DNA of 64,000 bases from Viola odorata (Eukaryota; Streptophyta; Magnoliopsida; Malpighiales; Violaceae). The stretch is taken from NCBI GenBank assembly GCA_963691705.1, contig OY829541.1:55723931-55787930 (forward strand), read 5' to 3'. Of this stretch, positions 47,033-56,239 are shown one piece after another. Position 1 is the stretch's first letter, and each line of letters starts with the position of its first letter. The position numbers and the translations under genes are program-made. The notes under the pieces are model-generated. The model searched no databases. It was not told where the DNA came from and saw nothing but the letters and a program-made list of their open reading frames with translations.

Positions 47033-48568
47033 ATGGCAGGGCATAAATCGTTTAGGAATGGGGTTGCTTTCCCCTCCAAAGAGGGTCGACCGAAGGAGGA
47101 AATCACTTATTATTTAGAGAACTTACCGTCCCACGTCGATCATAAAGCCCTTCGTTATTTGATCACACGTCGTTGGAAACTCCCTCATTTTGGAGCCTTG
47201 GTGGATGTTTTCATTCCTCTTCGTAGGAATAAAGCTGGGAAGAGATTTGGGTTTGTTCGTTTTGATTGGGTAAGTAACAGAATTGATATGGAAGTTGCAC
47301 TTGATAGGCAATTCATTGGTGCTTCAGCTATTAGAAGCAGCTTGGGCAGGCGGGGCAGGAGAGCAGGGAGATCTAATCAGAGTCGTTCACAACCTTCGAA
47401 TCACAAAAATGCTGGTTCTAATCACGGCGTGAAGGTTGCTTCTTCTGCTACCGGGAACGGTGGTGGTGCTGTTGGAGGTTCTCAGGTAAGAACGTTGGCT
47501 GATATCGTGAGGGGGGAACCCGAGACCTTGATGAGGAACGTCAGGAGTTCATTCAGGGAGGAAATGGTTCCTTCATCGGGTATTTTAGGTTTGGAGATTC
47601 CGGTCGATAACAAGGATTGGTTAAAGAAGAGTGCTATCGGAGTCATTAGGAAACTGGAATTAATTCCGTCGATCCAAGATCTGGTCGCCCAATCTGGTTG
47701 GATTTGCGAAACTCGGGTTATGGGAAGAGGCCTTGTTTGGCTGGAATTTGATAGGGAAGTTGACAGAGACAGGGCTATTGCGGAGGCTAGCTCTAGGTTG
47801 TTCTCTAAGGTTATCTCTTGGGAGGATGGTATCGCCAAGGGTGGGAGGCTTTGCTGGGTTCAGTGTGTTGGGATTCCAGTTCAGACTTGGGGTCACGTAA
47901 CTTTTGAAAAGATTAGCAGCTGTTTGGGGTCTCTGGTGGTTGTTGATGATAACACGATTGCGAGGACACGTCTTGATGTTGCGAGGTTTCTAGTATCCTC
48001 AGATCGTATAAGTATTAATGAATCCATACAGGTATCAGTTGGAGGTAAAACTTTTGAGATTCTCTACAAAGAGGAACCCATGCATGGTGCAGTGTCTAAT
48101 ATTGATTGGATGGTTGGGGCTCGTGCAGAATTCGATGGGTCTGTTGGGTCGTCTGAAGAGGAAGTTGGAGAGTGGGAAACCATTAGGGAGGGAGACATGA
48201 CGGTACCAGAAGAGGAAAAAAATGATATTGACTGTGAATCGTCTGGGGTTCTCCGATCAGCATGTGAGATTTCGCTCGGGACTGTTTTACCTCTCGTAAC
48301 GGTTAGACAGGGGGGAAAAATTAAAAAACTAGTGGGTCCAGCTGGTAGCCTTGAAATGGCTCAGTCTCAAGTGGGGTCAAAATTTGAGATTCAGAAAGCA
48401 GAAGATGAGGAGATTGCTAGAATGAACCAGGTTAGAGATGCCACAATGATAGACCCCGAGTCGTGGAATGTAGGAAGGTTGCTCTCGCTAACAGAGAACG
48501 TTAATAAAGAGGCTTTTATTTCTTTTGATAAGGAAAGATTTTTAGCTGAGTTGGTTCAGTTCAGCTGA
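47033..48568 (+). CDS. LINE ORF1 protein (RRM plus DUF4283-like)
   Basis: 511 aa from MAGHKSFRNG; the longer frame starts at a non-ATG codon. Residues about 25-105 form an RNA recognition motif: YLENLPSHVDHKALRYLI with the RNP signature KRFGFVRF (about 71-78). A basic Arg/Ser/Gly linker follows. Residues about 170-350 resemble the DUF4283 domain of plant LINE ORF1/gag-like proteins (CVGIPVQTWGHVTFEKI). The tail is acidic. No CCHC zinc knuckle was seen. The role is RNA binding and nucleoprotein assembly for retrotransposition. Confidence 0.82.
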   Translation: MAGHKSFRNGVAFPSKEGRPKEEITYYLENLPSHVDHKALRYLITRRWKLPHFGALVDVFIPLRRNKAGKRFGFVRFDWVSNRIDMEVALDRQFIGASAIRSSLGRRGRRAGRSNQSRSQPSNHKNAGSNHGVKVASSATGNGGGAVGGSQVRTLADIVRGEPETLMRNVRSSFREEMVPSSGILGLEIPVDNKDWLKKSAIGVIRKLELIPSIQDLVAQSGWICETRVMGRGLVWLEFDREVDRDRAIAEASSRLFSKVISWEDGIAKGGRLCWVQCVGIPVQTWGHVTFEKISSCLGSLVVVDDNTIARTRLDVARFLVSSDRISINESIQVSVGGKTFEILYKEEPMHGAVSNIDWMVGARAEFDGSVGSSEEEVGEWETIREGDMTVPEEEKNDIDCESSGVLRSACEISLGTVLPLVTVRQGGKIKKLVGPAGSLEMAQSQVGSKFEIQKAEDEEIARMNQVRDATMIDPESWNVGRLLSLTENVNKEAFISFDKERFLAELVQFS

Positions 48569-48599
48569 TTGATCTTCTGGTTCGTGTTTAACTATTTTT

Positions 48600-51500
48600 A
48601 TGGTTAATTTACTGTTATGGAACTGCAGAGGGGTGAGATCGGCTAGGAAGAGGAGTTTCATCAGACGTTGTTGGAATAGAGAAAATTTGGATTTTTGTTT
48701 GCTGCAGGAGACAAAGATGGAGGACGTTGATGAGTTCTTTGTGCAGTCCTTGTGGGGGAAACAGGAGGCCCGTTGGTTGAGTGCTCCGGCTTCCGGTAGG
48801 TCTGGTGGGTTACTCACTATGTGGAATGGCAATTCTTTCTCTTCAGAAAGGACGTTAGTCGGTGACCGTTACATATGGATTGAAGGTATTTGGAAAAGAG
48901 GGAACATTCGCTGTGTAGTTCTGAATGTTTATGCTTACAATGATATGGGTAGAAGAAGTCAGCTTTGGGATATTTTAGCGCATCTAGTGGTGGGTTGTAA
49001 TCTTCCTGTTCTTGTGGGAGGGGATTTTAATGAGATCCTTGCTCCTTCAGAAAGGCTTAATGGTTCGAGTCATGCTAGAGGCATGGAAGATTTCCAAGAA
49101 TGGGTGGCTACTTGCAGACTTCAAGATTTGGATCTTATTGGCAGACGCTTTACATGGGCTAACGCGGTTTGTAGAAGCAGACTGGACAGGGTATTTATCC
49201 AAGCTGGATGGGGCGCTCTTTTGCAGAGGAATAGGTTGTCTGCTCTACATAGACATGGATCTGATCATTCCCCTTTACTTCTTACGCAAGACAATGTTGA
49301 CTGGGGCCCAAAGCCGTTTAGGGATCTAGTCATATGGTGGGAAGTGAAAGGGTTTAAGGAATTGGTGGCTGGTTGGTGGAGGGAAGCTTCTTCTGAATTT
49401 CCTGGTTCTTGCAGAGTAATTCAAAAGTTAAGATGGTTAAAGCAGAAAGTGAAGAGTTGGAATACAGAGGTATTCGGACACGTGGAGAAGCGTCTGGAGG
49501 CGCTCCAAGAGGAGGAACTGGAGCTTGACAGTATAGAAGATGTTAGATCCTTGTCTTTAACAGAGCAAGGTCGGAAGCTCGAGTTGGCTAATGAGATTTG
49601 GGATCAGCAGGGCAGGGTGGACAGGTTCTGGAAACAGAAGACTAGATCTCAATGGGACTTGATGGGGGATAGGAATACTGGTTATTTTCACAGGTTAGCT
49701 AAAATCAGCAATGAAAGGAAAGGAGTTTCTAACATTGAGTGTTCTAATGGTCGCTCTTCCGACCCCTCTGAGATAAAATTAGCTGCGTCTGAATACTTTT
49801 CTACTTTCTTTGGTTCGGTTAGATGGGAGAGACCCAGGATTCCAGACTTGGGGTTTACCTGCTTGAATGAGAGTGAAGCAATTTGGCTCGAAAATGAGGT
49901 CACGTCAGAGGAGATTTGGGACGCTGTTAGGAGTTGTAATGGGCAAAAAACTCCTGGGCCAGATGGGTTTTCTCTCAGATTCATTCAAAATGCTTGGGAC
50001 ATCATTGGTCAGGAACTGTGTGTCCTGATCTCAGGTTTCTTTAGAACTGGGGTATTTCCGAAGGGAGCCAATTCCTCTTTCATCTCTCTACTCCCGAAAA
50101 CCAAAGCCGCTAAGAGGTTTTCTGACTTCCGTCCTATTAGTCTGGTGAGTAGCTATTACAAAATCATTTCAAAAATTCTAGCTAAGAGGTTGGGCAGGGT
50201 GATAGATAAGGTGATAAGTGAAGAACAACATGGGTTTATGAAAGGTAAACAGACATTAGATTGTGTGATGGCTGCTAATGAAGTTGTTAGTCATTTGAAA
50301 ATGTCTAAGCAACAAGGCTTACTCTTTAAGTTGGATTTTGAAAAAGCATACGACTCAGTTGAATGGAGTTACTTGGAGGAGGTGATGCGCCAAATGGGTT
50401 TCGGAGATCGTTGGAGAGGGTGGATAATGCAGTGTCTTAGTACTCCCAGAGTTTCCGTGTTAATTAATGGCTCTCCTTCATCTCAGTTTGAGGTTGGACG
50501 CGGTCTTCGTCAAGGGTGCTCCATGTCCCCTTTTCTGTTTAACATAGCGGCAGAAGGGCTTCATCGTCTTCTGGTCCGTGCTAAAAGTGTGGGTCTGTTA
50601 AGTGGAATTGGTAATGACCAAGCAAGGTGGAATCTTACACATCTGCAATTTGCAGATGATACTTTGATTTTTGTCAAAAATGATGAGAGGGAGATACAAG
50701 GAGTTAAAGGGACTCTGCGCTGGTTTGAAGCCTTTTCTGGGCTTCGCGTTAATTTTCACAAGAGTTCTCTTGTGGGCGTCAACATTAGTGATCAGGTTGG
50801 TAGTTGTCTCGCCAGGAGAGCGGGTTGTAAGTACGAACATCTTCCATTCAAGTATCTCGGTTCTTTTGTGGGGCTTAATCCAAGGAGAATTACTAGTTGG
50901 GACTTTCTTATCCAGAAGAGGAAGTCTAAATTGGCTACTTGGAAGGGTCACCTTTTGTCTGTTGGGGGTCGAGTCACTTTGATCAAGGCGGCGGTTTCTA
51001 GTCTTCCAATTTACAACATGTCTATCTTTTGTATGCCCATAAGTGTTCGCCGTAAATGTGAAGGGATTATGAGGCGTTTCATGTGGAGTGGGGATGAGAC
51101 TAAAAGTGGGTTATCTAAGGTAAAATGGAGTGACATGATTAGATCGAAGGAACTTGGGGGCTTAGGGATTGGTAATCTTGAAAATCGGAACGCAGCTTAT
51201 CTTTTCAAATGGGTGTGGGATCTTTGTACTGGCAGTCGAAAATTATGGGCGGATATTGTTAGGAGACAATACAATTTCACTAATTTTGGATTCTTATGGA
51301 AGGACCCTGTGGTTCAGACGTCGTCTATTTGGCGTGACATTCTCGGATTGTTCAGTAAGGGTCGTCAATGGTTCGACTTTTGGGTTAGGCATGTGGATCT
51401 TGTTGTGGGGAATGGAAGTTCGGTGTCCTTCTGGTGGGATCCTTGGCACAATAAGACTCCTTTAGCCCTGATTTATCCAAGGTTGTATAATGTCGCCATA

Positions 51501-52286
51501 AACTGTGGAGGTAATATTATTGATCACGGTCACTGGCTGGAGGACCAGTGGATTTGGAACAATCAATGGCGGCGTGAGCTTTTTGAGTGGGAAAGGGAAG
51601 AATGGGATTGCTTGGCTACTCAAATCTCGGTTCCTAACAGAAATTATTCTCCTGTTAAGAGTAAGTGGCAGTTAATTAGCGATGGAGTGTATTCGGTTGG
51701 GTCCTGGTGTTTGGGTATTGATAAACAGCGCTTTCAGGCTAATCCAAATTTAGAGTCATGCTGGTCCAAACTAGCTCCTTACAGGGTCGAATTCTTCCTT
51801 TGGCTTGCTCTCAGAGATCGATTGGTTACCAGGGAGTTTTTGTGGAAACGTAACATGCTTTTAGAGGAAGATAATGTTTGCCCTATGTGTACTGCTCAGG
51901 GGGAATCCGTTCAGCATATTCTGCTACACTGCCATACTTCCATGGCTTGCTGGAATGCTGTTATGCTTTGGGTCGGGGTGTCCTGGTGTCCCCCTAGGAC
52001 GATCGGAGACTTATGGGGTTCGTGGGAGAGCTTAGTGCCTTGGGGAGGGAATCAAGTCAAGAAGAAGTGGAGGATATTATTCTATGCTATAGTTTGGAGC
52101 TTGTGGTTGCAGAGAAACAAGATTGTTTTTCGGCAAGGTACTACTTGCACGAGACGTGTTTTCAATTGCTTTTTCTCTTTCTGGTATAGGTGGTTAAAGA
52201 GTAATGATGTGGCATTCCCATATAGTTTGGGAATGATGTTATTGTCGCCCACCTGGTTATCTACTTGGGGTAGAATAGTCCATTAG
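48600..52286 (+). CDS. LINE ORF2: endonuclease / reverse transcriptase
   Basis: 1228 aa. The N-terminal apurinic-type endonuclease (about aa 1-225) has LLWNCRG, LLQETK, GGDFNEIL and SDHSPLLL, the expected metal-binding and catalytic blocks. The reverse transcriptase (about 480-745) has LPKTKAAKRFSDFRPISL, KLDFEKAYDSV, GLRQGCSMSPFLFN and QFADDTLIF (catalytic DD). A C-terminal zf-RVT domain (about 1055-1140) carries CPMC...HILLHC. The enzyme nicks target DNA and primes cDNA synthesis there. No stop or frameshift was seen. No RNase H domain was recognised after the RT. Confidence 0.93.
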   Translation: MVNLLLWNCRGVRSARKRSFIRRCWNRENLDFCLLQETKMEDVDEFFVQSLWGKQEARWLSAPASGRSGGLLTMWNGNSFSSERTLVGDRYIWIEGIWKRGNIRCVVLNVYAYNDMGRRSQLWDILAHLVVGCNLPVLVGGDFNEILAPSERLNGSSHARGMEDFQEWVATCRLQDLDLIGRRFTWANAVCRSRLDRVFIQAGWGALLQRNRLSALHRHGSDHSPLLLTQDNVDWGPKPFRDLVIWWEVKGFKELVAGWWREASSEFPGSCRVIQKLRWLKQKVKSWNTEVFGHVEKRLEALQEEELELDSIEDVRSLSLTEQGRKLELANEIWDQQGRVDRFWKQKTRSQWDLMGDRNTGYFHRLAKISNERKGVSNIECSNGRSSDPSEIKLAASEYFSTFFGSVRWERPRIPDLGFTCLNESEAIWLENEVTSEEIWDAVRSCNGQKTPGPDGFSLRFIQNAWDIIGQELCVLISGFFRTGVFPKGANSSFISLLPKTKAAKRFSDFRPISLVSSYYKIISKILAKRLGRVIDKVISEEQHGFMKGKQTLDCVMAANEVVSHLKMSKQQGLLFKLDFEKAYDSVEWSYLEEVMRQMGFGDRWRGWIMQCLSTPRVSVLINGSPSSQFEVGRGLRQGCSMSPFLFNIAAEGLHRLLVRAKSVGLLSGIGNDQARWNLTHLQFADDTLIFVKNDEREIQGVKGTLRWFEAFSGLRVNFHKSSLVGVNISDQVGSCLARRAGCKYEHLPFKYLGSFVGLNPRRITSWDFLIQKRKSKLATWKGHLLSVGGRVTLIKAAVSSLPIYNMSIFCMPISVRRKCEGIMRRFMWSGDETKSGLSKVKWSDMIRSKELGGLGIGNLENRNAAYLFKWVWDLCTGSRKLWADIVRRQYNFTNFGFLWKDPVVQTSSIWRDILGLFSKGRQWFDFWVRHVDLVVGNGSSVSFWWDPWHNKTPLALIYPRLYNVAINCGGNIIDHGHWLEDQWIWNNQWRRELFEWEREEWDCLATQISVPNRNYSPVKSKWQLISDGVYSVGSWCLGIDKQRFQANPNLESCWSKLAPYRVEFFLWLALRDRLVTREFLWKRNMLLEEDNVCPMCTAQGESVQHILLHCHTSMACWNAVMLWVGVSWCPPRTIGDLWGSWESLVPWGGNQVKKKWRILFYAIVWSLWLQRNKIVFRQGTTCTRRVFNCFFSFWYRWLKSNDVAFPYSLGMMLLSPTWLSTWGRIVH

Positions 52287-52334
52287 TCTATAGTTTGGAA
52301 CTTGTCAGGTTCGTGCTCTTTTGTCTTTCGCCTA

Positions 52335-52402
52335 GTCGCTCCTTCTTTTAGGAGTGACTTTTGTACATTCTATCCTTCTTCTTGCCTCCGTCTATGACGG
52401 AG
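52335..52402 (+). other. two stem-loops in the LINE 3' UTR
   Basis: Stem 1 pairs 52335-52343 with 52350-52358 (one G-U pair). Stem 2 pairs 52386-52392 with 52396-52402 (CTCCGTC/GACGGAG). A truncated LINE tail at 56.1 kb keeps both stems with different sequence. They are likely recognised by the element's reverse transcriptase; that role is inferred. Confidence 0.6.
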
Positions 52403-52432
52403 TGAATATAATCTTCAGCTTATAAAAAAAAA

Positions 52433-52448
52433 AACAGTTAACAATTCT
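52433..52448. repeat. LINE target-site duplication (right)
   Basis: Match to 46456-46471; the first A bases are ambiguous with the tail. Confidence 0.88.
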
Positions 52449-52548
52449 CATCATTTTGTCCCGGGAAGAGAACCACCTTACCAGCCTGTCATGCCTTTAA
52501 TTCAACTTCCATACCCATTGTCAAACCTTACTCATTCTCCTCTTCTAC

Positions 52549-53076
52549 TCCTCCGCACAAAATAAATAAATAAATAAATCCTAGCTATTTTAACTTCTTT
52601 TTTTAAAATTTTACTTATCTGCTTATAATAAAGTATCAGAATTTAAGTTTAATTTAAAAAAAAAAAAATCTATCATAGATAGAAGATAAGTATTATCAAT
52701 AATCAGGACATTTAAATAATAAAGATAGTTAATCACTTAAGTGCCCTTTTGGGGTTCTGAAAACACGGGAAGCTGATAGAAAGTTGAAATGGACAATTAT
52801 AATTTTTAGGGTAAAAAGACATAAATGGCCCTTGAACTTTAATTAAATGATTAATGTGGCCCTTGAACCTTCCATGTGAGGTGGCAAGATGCTGACGTGG
52901 CACGACGACGTGACAAGTGATACATGGGTGACGTGGAAGATAACATCGTCACGTCAGATTTCTGTGACGGTGGGGGCCATTTATGTCAAAATGCTCGATT
53001 TGCAGGGTTGTAATTAAACAAAAAAATAGTTCAGGGGCCACACTAATTAAAAAATTAAAGTTCAGGGGTCATTTAT
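52549..53076 (-). repeat. right arm of the long inverted repeat
   Basis: Reverse complement of 45553-46082. The outer MITE-like half is 52821-53076. Without the LINE, the arms would be separated by roughly 0.5 kb. Confidence 0.85.
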
Positions 53077-54134
53077 GTAGATTCTTTTACATTAGGGAGC
53101 TTCCAATTTTAAGAGTCTCCATCCTTCTTCTTCTTCTTCTTTTCTAGTTTTTATAACTTTAGAAGAATGCTAAATCACACAACAGCACAATCCTATTCTT
53201 CAAAAATAACCTAAATTTCCAAACCCGCAAAAAAAGTAGTAAGTGCTTTTTCCCAAATGAGAACGGCTCGTTTTCTGCTAATTGGAAGTTTGAAAACACC
53301 TAATACACCCATCCATCGACTTGAGTAAATTGGAAATCCAGATTCCAGCTAGCATATTCAATATCAATGTTGAATTGGAATTTTAAAAATAAAGTGAAGA
53401 CTCTTCTAATCTAAAACTTACTTAAGGCAAAGAAATGAAAGTTCAACTTACTGAAGACCGCATATCGTATCTGCAGGAGTTGATCAATCCGTCAGTGCCG
53501 AATACGCCATCAATCGTCAGAATTCCCAACCATGAACTGATGAGCTAGCTTCTTCTTTTTCTTTGTTCTTTTCAGCATTCTCTTTTTGGGCACTACTGCT
53601 GCACTCAGGACTAGTTGGTTGGTAGAAAATAGTAGTGATGTTGATGGTTGGGCCCAGAAATCTTTGGAATAAGAGGCTTAGATCAGATCCTCAGGCCCAT
53701 ACTTAACGCAGATTCATGGTCATGAGGTTCATTAACAAATCCATGTTTGGGCCACCTTCTAAGATCGAAAAGAAATGACAGTCTGCAGATGTTGATTCTA
53801 TAATATTTTCAAAGACTTTCTAAATGATAATAAAACATTTTTGTCTATTTTACTTCGTGACCTATGGGTGATATATTTTTTTCCTTTTTATATGTGGTCT
53901 AATAAAAAAAAGACTCAAGAGTCAAGAGTACTATACGACGATCTAATAAAAGCTCCGACCAAAGGGGGGAAAGCCAAAAGGGAGTCAACGAGCATGATTT
54001 GCCGCTTTAGCCAATTGTTTCACGTTTTACAAAACAGTCACAGTGTGCAATTCGACATTGACAATTGATCTGTAGAAGCGAAATGATAGAAATGGGATGA
54101 CAGAGTTGTCATTATAATTAAGCAGTGTTTTCTT
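53077..54134. other. spacer with a possible small coding fragment
   Basis: Mostly non-coding, with a CTT microsatellite at about 53125. At 53435-53548 a 37-codon ATG frame, MKVQLTEDRISYLQELINPS and onward, has a protein-like composition, and a TCTGCAG acceptor-like site lies within it. It could be a fragment of a gene, but I recognise no family. Confidence 0.3.
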
Positions 54135-54140
54135 TTTTAA

Positions 54141-54162
54141 CTAGGTGTGCGTTGCACGTGCG
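54141..54162 (-). mobile_element. Helitron-like 3' end (minus strand)
   Basis: Read on the minus strand, GCACGTGCAACGCAC is followed closely by CTAG and then host TT, like a Helitron 3' terminus (small GC hairpin, then CTRR, then T). The hairpin is imperfect. Whether this belongs to the helicase region at 58-62 kb is unknown. Confidence 0.4.
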
Positions 54163-54243
54163 GCAATTTTTTATATGAAATTAAATTATTTAATATATAT
54201 TATTTATAAATTAATTTTAGTCATTTGAAATATATAAAGCCAC

Positions 54244-54480
54244 TATTTAAATATTATTCTAAAGTTATATAATCGAACATATAAATTATTAAGCATATTA
54301 ATAATAAGTATTAATAGAAGATATAGCTTAATAGTATTTAAATATTATTCTAAGGTCATATGATCGAACATATAAATTATTAAACATACTAATAATAAGT
54401 ATTAATAGAAGATATAGCCTAATAGTATTTAAAATTGTTCTAAAGTATTATAACCAACCATATAAATTGTTAATTTATAG
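54244..54480 (+). repeat. 91-bp tandem repeat, about 2.6 copies
   Basis: Units start TATTTAAATATT at 54244 and 54335 and TATTTAAAATTG at 54426, a constant 91-base period. The first two units are about 95% alike and the third is diverged. Confidence 0.8.
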
Positions 54481-54822
54481 TTTTTTAATATATAATTTGT
54501 ATAATAGACTTTTATATAATAGTATTTAAAACCTATCTATTAAGTTATTTGATTAATTTGGAATTCAATTTCTATATATAATAGTATTTATTAGTTTGAT
54601 TGGACTTGTTAATTATAATTTAATATTATGATTTGAAAACCTTCTTTCCTCGTCCACGTATACATTGGTAAAAATCTTATTTTTTACATTCTCCAAATAA
54701 AAATGCCGTAATCTCTCAATACCAAATTTGTTGGGCTGTAGCGCTGTACATTTTTGAATGCATAAAGGAAGATTATGGGAATGGAGAAGATGAGAATACT
54801 GTTTCTAACTTGATTTAATTTT

Positions 54823-54846
54823 TTAGGCACGTGGCGTTGTACGTGC
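54823..54846 (-). mobile_element. second Helitron-like 3' end
   Basis: On the minus strand a 6-bp stem (GCACGT...ACGTGC, loop of 8) is followed by CTAA, fitting CTRR. It lies 680 bp from the similar end at 54141. The next base is A, not the usual T, so it may be degraded. Confidence 0.35.
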
Positions 54847-56093
54847 GAAATTTATTTGATAATATTAAAATATAATATTTATGTACAAAAAGTATTTTAC
54901 ACAAATATATTTTTGGTATAATATAATTTTTTTAATAATATCTCCAAAAATAAGATTAACATAAATTTTTACTATGGTGCTTAATCTATATTGTAGGCAG
55001 TATATTTGTATTTTTATTGATGTTCTAATGTCGACAAAAAAATCTTGTATTAATTCTGAAATAATTAATTTTAAGCACTTAGAATTAAAATAATTTTAAC
55101 TCAATTAAGTAAATTACTTTTATAAATTAAAATTTAAATATTTAAAATGATGTTCCATATTATTTTTATCTAAGTTTTCCAAATATTGTAAATAAGTATG
55201 TAATTATTTAAAAACAACCACTAATATTTAAGTTCAATAAAAAATTAAGTATAATATTTAATTAAAAATTATGATTTAAGTAAATGTACAAACTATTTTT
55301 CTCCATGTTTATGTAGGAAAAAAAAGCACATAATTAGCTAAGGAAAAATAATTCCTTATCATTACAAATTTTACGAAATCAAACTTCAGTAATTTAATAT
55401 TTGTGTATACATATATTTTTAAGAATAATACATTATAAAAATAATTTCATAGTTTTTTTTATTGAGGCAAGATAATTTCTTGTTTATTTTATAAATTTTT
55501 TTATAATTTTTTAATTTTTAACTAAAAAGAATCATCACTTTCCACTTTTTTTTTTCTTCTCTCATTTTTTTTCTAGTTCTTATTCTAATAATGAAAACAC
55601 ATCAAATATAAAATAACAGCAACAATAATAATAATAATAAAAAAAAGTCTAAAAATAATTGTGATTATAATTTAATAAAAGGGAGAATTTTGTTACTGTA
55701 TTTGTCCTTTATTTTTTCTTCTTTTCGTAATAATATAATATTTTGTTATCTTTTAAAAGAAAAAATATACTTTCTTAATCTGTGGGATTAGAATAATAAT
55801 AGTAGTAATTGTTATTAGTCATAAACTATTATTATTATTATAAATAAATAAACTATTTCAATTTTAAAATATTTTTTATTAGATTAGGATGATAATAATG
55901 TTAAGAGATTTATCTATCTCATATAATCCATAACTTTTGGTTTTCTTTTTTTTCCTATAACTTATGGCTTATAATATAATTTTTTATTTAATGTTCTTAA
56001 TTATATAAACTTCATCAACATTCGTCACTCGCATTAAAGATCCATGAGTGAGATCTTTTGTGTACTTTTACAACAACCTATTGTATCAGTAGG
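54847..56093. other. very AT-rich non-coding sequence
   Basis: No coding potential. It has simple A/T runs and AAT microsatellites (about 55624-55640). Confidence 0.45.
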
Positions 56094-56239
56094 GATTTTG
56101 TTGTGTCTTGACTATCTTTTCTGGTGCTTCCTCTGTTGAGGAAGTGTCACTCTTGTACATTCGTTTTTCTATTCTTCTTGCTGCTATCTGCTTGATAGTG
56201 GCTAATAAAATCTCTTCAGCTTATGCAAAAAAAAAAACA
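56094..56239 (+). mobile_element. 5'-truncated LINE tail
   Basis: TTGTACATTC, CTTCTTGC and CTCTTCAGCTTATG plus an A-tail (56227-56238) align with the end of the full LINE at 52360-52432. Two stem-loops (56127-56144 and 56181-56201) occupy the same places as in the LINE. Only the last about 140 bases are present, as expected for aborted reverse transcription. The left boundary is approximate. Confidence 0.65.

Larger units (their letters stand above)
46472..52432 (+). mobile_element. full-length L1-type LINE
   Basis: It has a GC-richer 5' UTR (to 47032), ORF1, ORF2 (31 bases apart), a short 3' UTR with two stem-loops and a poly(A) tail. It is bounded by a 15-16-bp target duplication. Both ORFs are open, so it may be recently active. 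It is inserted in the spacer between the two inverted-repeat arms. Confidence 0.92.

Noticed and set aside
45553..53076. A single autonomous DNA transposon encoding the LINE proteins
   Set aside because: The LINE has its own 15-16-bp target duplication and poly(A) tail, so it is a separate later insertion.
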